Source of the DNA: Xenococcaceae cyanobacterium MO_188.B32
Lineage (GTDB): Bacteria; Cyanobacteriota; Cyanobacteriia; Cyanobacteriales; Xenococcaceae
Assembly: GCA_030065635.1 (NCBI GenBank)
Contig: JASJDJ010000044.1
Location: 1-41,837, forward strand
Direction: 5' to 3'
DNA length: 41,837 nt
The notes beneath the pieces are model-generated. The model was not told the origin of the DNA. It saw only the letters and a list, made by a program, of their open reading frames with translations, and ran no database searches. Made by a program: the position numbers and the translations under genes. Shown here piece after piece: positions 34,040-41,719 of this stretch. How positions within the stretch are numbered: the stretch's first letter is position 1; each line of letters begins with the position of its first letter.

Positions 34040-35145
34040 TACAGGAGTATTAACAGCAGTACAATTAGTAAACCGCTTCCTGTCAAAAGACCTGCTAATA
34101 AACCTAAAGAAGACCGATTGTCATCAGATCGATCGGCTAAATTTGCACTTGTATTTACTTCACCCATAGAATCATTATTGTTTTGCTCTACGAAAGATGA
34201 TTCTGGAGATTTACTCGTACTTGAAGTTGGCGAACCTTCGGCAATCACAGAAGAACTTGCTCCTTCAAGCATAATCTTGCTGATAAGAGCGTAAGCATCT
34301 GTCCAAGCTTGTTCGGTTTTGGGAGTCCAATCCGAGCCTAAATATTGTCCAAAGGTAGTCAACAGTATATTTCCCACTAAAGGATAATGTTCAGATAAGG
34401 TTCCATAATTCCTATGTCTCGAGCCCAAGTCTTTTAACGCTTGTGTCAAGAAACCAGGTTTACGAAGATTGAGAACTACTAAGAGCAAAGAGTCCACTAA
34501 CTTTTGCTCTTGTGCTTTCATATCGGTGTTAGCAAACAAAGGTTTGGTTTCTGGATAAGTAATGAACAAGTTATGGTAAAAACTTGCAGCAAACTCCGAT
34601 AATTGCGGTCTTATTTTACAAAAAGAACTTTCTAGTAATTCTACATCTAAGGTTATTTCAGAAGAATCCGAGTTTTTTTTGGTTGTTTCTGTGTCTTCTT
34701 CTGTCTTAGTTGGAGTATCGAGGGCTATTACTGAAGGAGAATAATCTGCACCATCGAGCATGATTTCGCTAATCGCACCATAGGCATCTACCCAGGCTTG
34801 TTTGACTGCTGGTGTCCATTTATCCCCCAAATATTGCTCGAAAGTAGTCAATAAAGCATTACCTACTAAGGGATAGTGTTCTGGTAAGGCTCCATATTTT
34901 ACGTGTCTTGCTCCTAAACCTTTCAGTGTATTACTAAGGACATCAGGCGTTCTCAGATTTTCGACCACTAATACTAAAGAGGCAAGTAACTTGGTCTTTT
35001 GCTCTGCCATATCAGTGTTAGCAAATAAAGGTTTTGCTTCAGGGTTAGCCGTAAACAGATTTTCATAAAAACTATTGACAAACGAATCAGCATAGGGTTT
35101 GATTCCTGCAAAACTCTGCTCTAAAACTTCTACCTGTAATGACAT
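34039..35145 (-). CDS. Tail-anchored tandem (double) globin
   Basis: This 368-residue protein has two full globin domains of the single-domain/Vitreoscilla hemoglobin-like type (about 1-135 and 165-300), a low-complexity acidic/Ser linker, and one C-terminal membrane helix at the very end (about 347-368). Likely heme-pocket residues are conserved in both domains: Tyr27/Tyr190 (B10), Gln49/Gln212 (E7) and proximal His81/His244 (F8, in ARHVKYG and SRHRNYG). Tyr-B10/Gln-E7 pockets are typical of globins handling O2 or NO. Both domains read HYPLVGN after the proximal His, so they arose by duplication. There is no signal peptide, so the globins should face the cytosol with the tail in the membrane. 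It is translationally coupled to two multiheme cytochromes. Confidence 0.85.
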   Translation of the reverse strand: MSLQVEVLEQSFAGIKPYADSFVNSFYENLFTANPEAKPLFANTDMAEQKTKLLASLVLVVENLRTPDVLSNTLKGLGARHVKYGALPEHYPLVGNALLTTFEQYLGDKWTPAVKQAWVDAYGAISEIMLDGADYSPSVIALDTPTKTEEDTETTKKNSDSSEITLDVELLESSFCKIRPQLSEFAASFYHNLFITYPETKPLFANTDMKAQEQKLVDSLLLVVLNLRKPGFLTQALKDLGSRHRNYGTLSEHYPLVGNILLTTFGQYLGSDWTPKTEQAWTDAYALISKIMLEGASSSVIAEGSPTSSTSKSPESSFVEQNNNDSMGEVNTSANLADRSDDNRSSLGLLAGLLTGSGLLIVLLLILL

Positions 35146-35387
35146 TGTAAAATTATGTTCTCAAAAAAATATACTCAATTTTTGCTCAGTTTGCTGACTA
35201 GAAACTGTCTGAAAAAATACAATTAAATAACACCTAAATATATAGATTGACTAATCTGGTTTTTTTGTAATATTTGTTACTGTTGGCAATCTTTTTTTTT
35301 GATTTACGAATAATTTCAATGCTTTTATTGCATGAACGATCTATTTTTAGTCGATCGATGGCGGGAAAGGCTGTCTCTGACATAAGT
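35146..35387. promoter_or_regulatory. AT-rich leader and promoter region of the globin-multiheme operon
   Basis: These 242 bp contain no gene. The region is AT-rich, with a run of T at about 35290 on the plus strand. It must carry the promoter for the globin and cytochrome genes unless they are read through from 36552. I found no convincing FNR-, Dnr- or NtcA-like palindrome. Confidence 0.4.
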
Positions 35388-35970
35388 TCATTTTAGGCGA
35401 TCGCTACGACTTTTTTTCACTCTCGCATCTGGTCGCAGACGATAGCCGACACCTCTAACAGTTTCAATTAAGTTGTTGCCAAGCTTTCTCCGCAAATGAC
35501 CGACATAAACATCAACCACATTAGATCCTGGGTCGTAGTCGTATCCCCAAATGCGATCGAGTAGCTGCTGTCGGCTCATGACCTGCATCGGATGACGCAC
35601 TAGAGTTTCTGCTAAAATAAATTCCCGCGCTGAAAGCTCTATTTCTAGTAGCACTTAGTTCGGCAATTTCATCGTTTCCCGTAACTGTAATGCGCCTTGA
35701 CATATCGGTTTGGGTAATCGTACGAGCCGTTTTAGTAACTTGACGCAGGGGTAATAAGACTCGCCCTGCTGTGACCCAGGCGATCGCAAAAAAGAGGATC
35801 GAAACGGCAGTTGCTACTTTAATTACTAAGATAATTGTCTTAGTTCCCGTTTGATAGTCTGCTCTCGCATCGCGAACTGCAATTACCACTCCCTCAGCAT
35901 TATCTATTTCAATCGGTCGAGCAACATAGTATATTGGTTCATCGGAGACAATTAAAAAGATACTAATGCG
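35388..35970 (-). pseudogene. Fused remnants of a histidine kinase and an OmpR-type regulator
   Basis: Two truncated genes adjoin. From 35970 to about 35655 the frame gives part of a kinase sensor region (ending DEPIYYVARPIEID), a membrane helix and a HAMP domain (LLPLRQVTKTARTI, NDEIAELS). It then shifts into the C-terminal DNA-binding domain of a PhoB/OmpR regulator (ELSAREFILAETLVRHP, GSNVVDVYVGHLRRKL, ETVRGVGYRL) down to 35388. The kinase core (HisKA, ATPase) and the receiver domain are missing, as is the start of the kinase. A single deletion of about 1.5 kb in a kinase-regulator pair would explain this. A short winged-helix product from the ATG at 35654 might still be made. Confidence 0.82.
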
Positions 35971-35982
35971 TAACCTCAGTTA

Positions 35983-36552
35983 TCAACTCGATCTAATCTG
36001 TCGCTTAGTGATTCGTCGCCAAAACCCTTTAATTACTTTTCTTTGGTCGAGGGCGTGCAGAATAATAAAAGTCAGGAATGTATAAGCCAGCCAGAAATGA
36101 ATATTTCTACCTAGTTCGACTAAATTACTATTTTGCGGAAATAAATCGGGCAAAGTTATTCCTATAAAGCGCACGTTACCGCTTTTAAAAGAGTTGGAGA
36201 AAAAGAAGCCACTAACAGGAACAGCCCACATAAATAAATAAAGAGAAGTATGAAGAGCAAATTTTTTCATCCACTCAGGACTATACTTGGGCAAACGCTT
36301 GGTATACTTTTTCCACCATACCCGTAGCAGGGTTAAGATGCGCCAGGTTAACAACGCCATCGTTAGCACTCCCACAGTTTTATGAAAGTCATAAAGAGAG
36401 TTGCGCCCCCAAAAATCTCTGGGTAAACGCGCCATAAAAGCCCCACCAAAAAAAAGAATGATGTAACAGTAGAACATCCACCAGTGAATAGAAATTAAAT
36501 GTTTGAAAGCAGAATTTTTTCTGGGTTTGGTAGTTCTGGAAGATTGAGTCAT
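35983..36552 (-). CDS. Cytochrome b561-like membrane protein
   Basis: This 189-residue protein has four membrane helices (about 18-40, 53-75, 96-117, 149-168) and histidines at 18, 23, 57, 101, 152 and 166, including a His152-X13-His166 pair. This fits the bacterial cytochrome b561 family, which takes electrons from quinol. It is the first gene of the minus-strand heme locus and is divergent from a ResB-like gene (262 bp apart). The broken kinase-regulator remnant starts just downstream, so its stop lies right at a rearrangement edge. It likely feeds or drains the quinone pool for the chain. Confidence 0.8.
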   Translation of the reverse strand: MTQSSRTTKPRKNSAFKHLISIHWWMFYCYIILFFGGAFMARLPRDFWGRNSLYDFHKTVGVLTMALLTWRILTLLRVWWKKYTKRLPKYSPEWMKKFALHTSLYLFMWAVPVSGFFFSNSFKSGNVRFIGITLPDLFPQNSNLVELGRNIHFWLAYTFLTFIILHALDQRKVIKGFWRRITKRQIRSS

Positions 36553-36814
36553 AGTTATTTCTTCTTAAGTTTTTTCAGGTTCTACAACTTAAGTCTCGAC
36601 TACGCACTTAACTCGAGCGTGAAACTTTTATGAAAGCTTTTTTAGAATTATTAATTTGCTTAATTGTATTTGTGGCGTATATTGAAAAATCAAGTGTAAA
36701 TGATCTTTTTCTCCATTCACTATAAAATGCTTAAAGGCTGTTGTCTTTGAGAAGCCCACGCCTACTCAGAGAGAGGCGATAGGAGTACATCACTAGTGAC
36801 AATCTAAAAGTTTT

Positions 36815-38602
36815 ATGCTAGATCGCGCTTTCCGTTTTCTTGGCTCAATCAAATTAGCCGTTCCTTTATTAAGCACAATTATTTTAATTCTGATTGGGGC
36901 GACTTTTTATGAATCTCAAGTAGGTTCGACTACGGTACAACAAGAGATTTATAAAAGTCCTTGGTTCGGCTTGTTAATGTTTCTCTTAGCCATAAATTTA
37001 GGAATTTCCGCTTTGTCTCGCTATCCTTGGCGGGGAGCAAGAAAGATTGGGTTTGCCCTGACTCACTTGGGTTTAATTGTAATTATCGCTGGTTCTGCTG
37101 CCGTAATTCACTTGGGAATGGAAGGAATGTTACTAGTTAGAACTGATAGCGGTGCCAATAACCAGATTAGAGTCGAAGGGGACTTATTAGAAGTAATGAA
37201 CCCAGAAGGTGAAATCCAACAAAAAAATATTTTTGTTAAACAAAATGGTACGGTTAATCCTTCATCTTTTGCAGGATTACAATTAGAAGCTTATACAGAC
37301 AACGCAGTAAAAACAGTAAACTTTATTGAAGGCGCGACAGTAGCTAATCCAGCTGTAAAGTTAAGTTTAACCAGTAATCGCATGGGACAGACTTTAGAAC
37401 GTTCTTTAGCTGTTGCCCCTGCTCCCTATAGTAAGCTAAATATTGGGCCAGCAGAATTAGCGATTATTCAAACTGAGAGCGAATCAGAACTAAAACAACT
37501 TTTATCTCCCGAAGAAACCGAAAATATTCATCCTTGGGGAGAAATCAAGATCATTGCTGACAAAAACCATCAAACCATAGATGTAAAACAAACATTATCT
37601 AACTCTCTATCAGTTAATAATTTACAAATCAAAGTTCTCGATTTTTTTCCCGATTTCCATTTAGATAGAAATAATCGTCCTGTTACTGCCTCCCAAAATT
37701 TAAATAATCCAGCCGTTTTACTAGAAATATCCACTTCAACAGGAGTAGAACACTGGTTTCTCTTTGGTAAAGAAGAATTTCCCCCCATTCGCACTCTAGT
37801 ATCGGGACAAGCACTAGAAAATATTAGTCTCGAATACCAAATTCAAGCACCCATAGCCGAAGACTACTTTAAAGTAATTGTCAGTCAGTCAGGAGAACTT
37901 TATTACGCTGCTAAATCTTCTCAAGGATTTAAATCAGGTACATTAACACTAGGTCAATCTGTAACTCCTGGTTGGGTAGATTTTCAAATTACTTTAGTAG
38001 AATATATTCCTGACGCTCAAATACAAAGAGAAATAATTCTTGTAGAAGACTCCACTCTAGAAGGAACACCAGCATTACTGGTCAAAACAGCCACAGGAAA
38101 AGAAACTTGGCTACCCTGGGGTGAACCTACAGTTATCGAAGACTCCCAAGGTGAAATTTACGCAGCCTTTAGTCCCAAATTAATAGAATTACCTTTTGGT
38201 ATCAAATTAGAAGACTTTATTGTCGATCGCAACGAAGGTTCGGAATCTGTGGCTATGTGGACGAGTAAAATCCGCATCGAAGATAGACAACATAATCTTA
38301 TCGAACAGCGCAAAGTCTGGATGAACCACCCCACCTGGTACAGAGGTTGGAAAATCGCTCAAGCCTCTTGGAATCCTGGCGATTTACAACAGTCTACCTT
38401 ACAACTAAAACGAGAACCAGCTTGGGTAACAGCTTTAACTTGGATTGGTTCGGGATTGCTTGTCTTGGGTATTGCCGTCATGTTCTACGCACCTGCGCTA
38501 ACTCGGAAGTTGCGTAAAAAGACAGTCGATGAGCCAAAATCTAGCAATAAAATGACTGATAATAGCGACACTAAAGAATTGACCACTTATGAACCTTCCT
38601 AA
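36815..38602 (+). CDS. ResB/Ccs1-like cytochrome c assembly protein
   Basis: This 595-residue protein has three N-terminal membrane helices (about 17-29, 48-66, 77-100), a long lumenal beta-rich domain (about 110-530), and a last helix (about 538-560) with a basic tail. This is the ResB/Ccs1 architecture of System II, which with CcsA delivers heme to apocytochromes c. It is longer than the ordinary cyanobacterial Ccs1 (about 450 residues), and no ccsA gene is adjacent. Standing back-to-back with genes for at least eleven heme c sites, it is probably a specialised paralogue for these multiheme proteins, which is inference. Its last 14 bases overlap pgsA. Confidence 0.82.
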   Translation: MLDRAFRFLGSIKLAVPLLSTIILILIGATFYESQVGSTTVQQEIYKSPWFGLLMFLLAINLGISALSRYPWRGARKIGFALTHLGLIVIIAGSAAVIHLGMEGMLLVRTDSGANNQIRVEGDLLEVMNPEGEIQQKNIFVKQNGTVNPSSFAGLQLEAYTDNAVKTVNFIEGATVANPAVKLSLTSNRMGQTLERSLAVAPAPYSKLNIGPAELAIIQTESESELKQLLSPEETENIHPWGEIKIIADKNHQTIDVKQTLSNSLSVNNLQIKVLDFFPDFHLDRNNRPVTASQNLNNPAVLLEISTSTGVEHWFLFGKEEFPPIRTLVSGQALENISLEYQIQAPIAEDYFKVIVSQSGELYYAAKSSQGFKSGTLTLGQSVTPGWVDFQITLVEYIPDAQIQREIILVEDSTLEGTPALLVKTATGKETWLPWGEPTVIEDSQGEIYAAFSPKLIELPFGIKLEDFIVDRNEGSESVAMWTSKIRIEDRQHNLIEQRKVWMNHPTWYRGWKIAQASWNPGDLQQSTLQLKREPAWVTALTWIGSGLLVLGIAVMFYAPALTRKLRKKTVDEPKSSNKMTDNSDTKELTTYEPS

Positions 38603-39122
38603 TTGGATTACCGTTTCTCGTGTTTTCGGACTGCCATTTATTCTTTATTTTCTCAGCTATCCTACATCCCAAAATCTGTGGATCTGTACCATTATCTTTC
38701 TGATAGCTGCCAGTACAGATTGGGTAGATGGCTATCTAGCTCGTAAATTAAACCAAGTTACGGAATTAGGCAAATTTCTCGACCCTCTCGTCGATAAACT
38801 ATTAGTTTTAGCTCCCTTACTGGGATTGATTCAATTGCAACAAGTACCCGCTTGGGGAGTATTTATAATTTTAACTAGGGAATTAGCGATCGCGGGATGG
38901 AGAGTTAACCCTAAATTAACTGGAGATAGTAAAATCCAGGGTGCTAATATCTGGGGTAAACTGAAAACTGTCAGTCAGATAAGCGCGATCGCTCTACTAA
39001 TTGCCCCCTTACCAGCACCTTGGCATTTAGTTGGTTTAGTCGTTTTTTGGCTATCTGTACTACTAACTTTAATCTCTGGTGGGATTTACGTCATGCCAAA
39101 GACAAAACTAAATCCAGAATAA
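38589..39122 (+). CDS. pgsA: CDP-diacylglycerol-glycerol-3-phosphate 3-phosphatidyltransferase
   Basis: A 177-residue integral membrane enzyme making phosphatidylglycerol phosphate, precursor of phosphatidylglycerol, the only phospholipid of cyanobacterial thylakoids. The CDP-alcohol phosphotransferase signature D-x2-DG-x2-AR-x8-G-x3-D-x3-D is complete at DWVDGYLARKLNQ...GKFLDPLVDK. Four to five membrane helices are visible. The start overlaps the end of the ResB-like gene by 14 bp, in another frame. This suggests joint transcription without implying shared function. Confidence 0.92.
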   Translation: MNLPNWITVSRVFGLPFILYFLSYPTSQNLWICTIIFLIAASTDWVDGYLARKLNQVTELGKFLDPLVDKLLVLAPLLGLIQLQQVPAWGVFIILTRELAIAGWRVNPKLTGDSKIQGANIWGKLKTVSQISAIALLIAPLPAPWHLVGLVVFWLSVLLTLISGGIYVMPKTKLNPE

Positions 39123-39204
39123 AACTCAGCAATTATCCATACTAGTGGAGATTACACCTCCCTTGCCCCTTCACCAATTAATCTTGAAATATATGGGATA
39201 AGCC

Positions 39205-39236
39205 GTTCTCTGTGTTCTCTGCGTCCTCTGCGGTTT
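39205..39236. repeat. Tctctgcgt-type dispersed repeat
   Basis: The string gttctctgtgttctctgcgt plus cctctgcggttt lies between convergent pgsA and the CSP41-like gene. It is related to the element at 33342-33366. Confidence 0.55.
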
Positions 39237-39303
39237 ATTAAAATAGATAGCCCAGAAATTCCAATCAATATACAACTGTAATTTACACAGGCGATACTTA
39301 CCC

Positions 39304-40239
39304 CTAAGCATTTGCTAAGATTTCCTCATCTACAGAAAAATCAATTTCTGCCCGATCTCTTCCCGAAACCAAATAATCATTTTCAAATGAGTCCTTCAAG
39401 CCAGACACTAGATCGTATTCTGGTTGCCAATTTAATTCAGTCATCGCTTTATTCACATCAGCGAAAAAGTGCTGGAGACGCACGGGAAAAGCTTTGCGTT
39501 TGCCAAAATTAAATTTATTCGGGTCGTAATAAACAATTTGAACTTCCTCGGCAGACTTACCCACAGCCTCAGCACAAGCCAAAGCCAAACCCTTAAAAGT
39601 CACATAGCGATCGCCAGAGACATTATAAATCTGACCCACAGCTTGGGAATTACCTAAAACTGCTGCCATGGCATTAGCCAAATCCTCTACATGACCGAAT
39701 TGAGTGATATGCAAACCCTCACCAGGTATCAAGATGGGACGATTTCTGACAAGGCGATCGAAAAACCAAGCTTCTAAATCATTATAGTTTTTTGCACCAT
39801 AAATATAGGTAGGACGGATAGAAGTCCAGGGAACAGAAGATTTAGCTAAGTAATCTTCCGTGTGGTGTTTCCCTTTATGACGACTATTAGGATCGACTGG
39901 ATCGCCTTCTCTATGAGGCATCTGTTCCGATTTAAGATAGACTCCAGCCGAACTTACATAAACAAAATGCTCGATCTTATCTTGAAAAATTTCTACTAAA
40001 GGTTGAGTATCGCTCAACTCGCGACCATTATTATCAAAAATCGCATCAAAACTTTCCCCTGCTAACTTAGTTTTAAGTCGATCGGCATCTTTGCGATCGC
40101 CTGTTATTTGAACTACTCCTTCTACGGGTACGGGATTATTACCGCGATTAAACAAAACCACTTCATGACCCTGTTCGACCAAAACTTTAGTTAAATAAAC
40201 CCCGATAAAACGGGTTCCCCCCATCACTAGAATACGCAT
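39304..40239 (-). CDS. NAD-dependent epimerase/dehydratase-like protein, CSP41-like
   Basis: This 311-residue atypical short-chain dehydrogenase has the Rossmann nucleotide loop MGGTRFIG at the N-terminus. The segments NNGRELSDT, YVSSAGVYLKS, SIRPTYIYGAKNYND and ITQFGHVEDLANAM match the cyanobacterial homologues of chloroplast stem-loop-binding protein CSP41. The classic YxxxK pair is not clearly present, which is also true of the CSP41 group, where an RNA-binding or endonuclease role in transcription and translation is reported. A sugar-nucleotide epimerase role is less likely. It converges with pgsA. Confidence 0.78.
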   Translation of the reverse strand: MRILVMGGTRFIGVYLTKVLVEQGHEVVLFNRGNNPVPVEGVVQITGDRKDADRLKTKLAGESFDAIFDNNGRELSDTQPLVEIFQDKIEHFVYVSSAGVYLKSEQMPHREGDPVDPNSRHKGKHHTEDYLAKSSVPWTSIRPTYIYGAKNYNDLEAWFFDRLVRNRPILIPGEGLHITQFGHVEDLANAMAAVLGNSQAVGQIYNVSGDRYVTFKGLALACAEAVGKSAEEVQIVYYDPNKFNFGKRKAFPVRLQHFFADVNKAMTELNWQPEYDLVSGLKDSFENDYLVSGRDRAEIDFSVDEEILANA

Positions 40240-40330
40240 CTCTTACCTAATTGTTAAGTTGGCTTTAATTCTGATAGATTAAGCTTCTCATAATTTGGGA
40301 GCAAGAGAAAATAGAGAAGAAGATCGAACG

Positions 40331-40385
40331 GGACAAGCCCGACACTGCGTAGTCTGCTTTCGTAGGCGCATCCGCGATCGCGTTA
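40331..40385. repeat. GC-rich dispersed repeat upstream of a split gene
   Basis: The segment gacaagcccgacactgcgta to cgatcgcgtt is GC-rich with short inverted parts (gcgtagtctgc / gtaggcgc) and ends in a HIP1 site. It looks like a small interspersed element between the CSP41-like gene and the small coiled-coil gene. Confidence 0.45.
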
Positions 40386-40418
40386 AAATACTAATAACAG
40401 GTAATTCGCCAATATAGA

Positions 40419-40770
40419 ATGACTACTTCCATAGACTCAGAAATCAAAGAATTAATCGGTAAACTAGACCAAAAACAAAAACTAGACAAGCTAGATGACC
40501 GATTTAAAAACTTGGAAATTGGTCAAGCTAAAATTGAAGGGAAATTCGACGCATTAGACGGGAGAATGAAACAAGTTGAAAGTTCAATGCAAAAAATTCC
40601 CGATCTAGCTGAGAAAGTAGGAGAACTCAAAAATTGGTGAGTCAGTGCGGTCTTGGGGGTTTCCCCCATGAGCAACTGACGAACCCGAAGGGAGGCAGAT
40701 TGCTTTAATTGTTATTACTGGAACAGTTGGAACTCTTTTTGGTTGGGTGGTTAGAAGTGGAAGATTGTAA
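40419..40770 (+). pseudogene. Small coiled-coil protein with membrane tail, split by a palindromic insertion
   Basis: The first 73 codons encode a charged coiled coil (KLDQKQKLDKLDDRFKNLE ... VGELKNW) that stops at TGA 40638-40640. If the 55 bp from 40638 to 40692 are removed, the frame continues directly as RQIALIVITGTVGTLFGWVV and RSGRL and stops at 40768-40770, giving a standard coiled coil plus C-terminal membrane helix. The exact in-frame repair shows that the insert interrupted a working gene. The remaining 73-residue soluble protein may still be made but has lost its membrane anchor. No named function. Confidence 0.78.
40638..40692. mobile_element. 55-bp palindromic insertion element (non-autonomous)
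   Basis: The insert folds into a long hairpin: outer arms GTCAGT/ACTGAC and inner arms GGGGG/CCCCC around a TTT loop (about 40641-40680), followed by gaacccgaaggg. It is GC-rich in an AT-rich gene and disrupts the frame by both a stop and a length not divisible by three. Size and structure fit small mobilised palindromes such as REP-like or MITE-like elements. No clear target duplication beyond GG is visible. Confidence 0.7.
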
Positions 40771-40908
40771 ATGCGATCGATTGTCTCTGTAGTAGTTTTC
40801 ACGGTATAGACGATCGATTGTTATAAAAAAAGTAGGGTGGGTAAACCTTAGTTTCAACTCGCCAAACCCCTTAAAAACTATCTTTGCCCACCTCACAAGG
40901 TTTAAAAC

Positions 40909-41592
40909 TTATCTCTCTGCTTCTAAAATACGAGAAAAATAAAAACGAGTACTAGTCATTCCTGTCCGCTTAATCTTAAAACCATTGCTTTCTAAAATTT
41001 TGATAATGTCCGCTTCTTTATGTTGATATGCGCGAGTAGTTTTAGAAGGACCGGGGAAAAATTCACCAATTTTTTTTAAGATAGAAAGCAGAAAGGTTTT
41101 AGGTGCAAAACTAAGAATTAAACGAGATTCTGCCATAGATGCCAAATGAGTAATCATTTCTGCTGCATCTTGTTGGGGATAGTGAATGAGTACATCCAAG
41201 CAAATAACTGTATGGTATTTCCCACTTAAAGCTTCTAAATCTTTGACAGCAAAAGAAATATTATGATTATCTCCTAGAATTGTTTTGGCTCTTGCATCTG
41301 CTTCTACCACCATTTTTTCGGAGATATCGCTAGCATGTACTATTGCACCCATCTCTGCTAGGGGAATACTGAGACTACCCACCCCGCAACCCGCATCACA
41401 GATAGAAATTTCTGCTAAGTTATCATCTGCTTTTAACCAGGATATTACCGTATCGATAGTTTGCTGGTGTCCGATGCGGATATCTTTTTGAACCTTGTTT
41501 ACTTCTCCATCACCATAAATTCTGCGCCAGCGATCGAACCCTGTTGCATTAAAATAATCCTTGACGATCGCTTTATCATTTACTGTCTTCAT
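40909..41592 (-). CDS. chlM: Magnesium-protoporphyrin IX O-methyltransferase
   Basis: ChlM/BchM methylates the 13-propionate of Mg-protoporphyrin IX with S-adenosylmethionine, a committed step of chlorophyll synthesis at the membrane. The 227-residue protein has the SAM loop CDAGCGVGSLSIPLAE, the acidic strand HASDISEKMV, and the family-typical N-terminus YFNATGFDRWRRIYG and C-terminus TGMTSTRFYFSRILEA. Length is standard. It stands alone on the minus strand, between the split small gene and a terminator from an upstream gene. Confidence 0.92.
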   Translation of the reverse strand: MKTVNDKAIVKDYFNATGFDRWRRIYGDGEVNKVQKDIRIGHQQTIDTVISWLKADDNLAEISICDAGCGVGSLSIPLAEMGAIVHASDISEKMVVEADARAKTILGDNHNISFAVKDLEALSGKYHTVICLDVLIHYPQQDAAEMITHLASMAESRLILSFAPKTFLLSILKKIGEFFPGPSKTTRAYQHKEADIIKILESNGFKIKRTGMTSTRFYFSRILEAER

Positions 41593-41687
41593 TATCGTAT
41601 CTGTTATTTAAATCTTTTACCGTCAAAGTATTTTATCTTGCTAACTTGGTTTTATTGCAAAATCTGGCAGCAAATTTTTGTTTGCAT

Positions 41688-41715
41688 AAAAAAAGACCAG
41701 CGACGCGATCGCTGG
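41688..41715 (-). terminator. Rho-independent terminator for a gene entering from the right
   Basis: Read on the minus strand, a perfect 7-bp stem (CCAGCGA/TCGCTGG, 41697-41715) with a five-base loop made of HIP1-like sequence is followed by a run of seven T. It lies 5 bp after the stop codon of the frame entering from the right edge, upstream of chlM, so it separates the two transcription units. Confidence 0.75.
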
Positions 41716-41719
41716 CTGT

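Noticed and set aside
36730-36795. gagaagcccacgcct ... agaggcgatagg element between the divergent cytochrome b561 and ResB-like genes
   Set aside because: It looks like a degenerate dispersed repeat, but I could not define its ends or a regulatory palindrome, so it is not listed as a feature.
40839-40905. gtgggtaaacc ... gcccacc inverted segments before chlM's end
   Set aside because: The arms are short and about 40 bp apart with no T-run. Too weak to call a chlM terminator.
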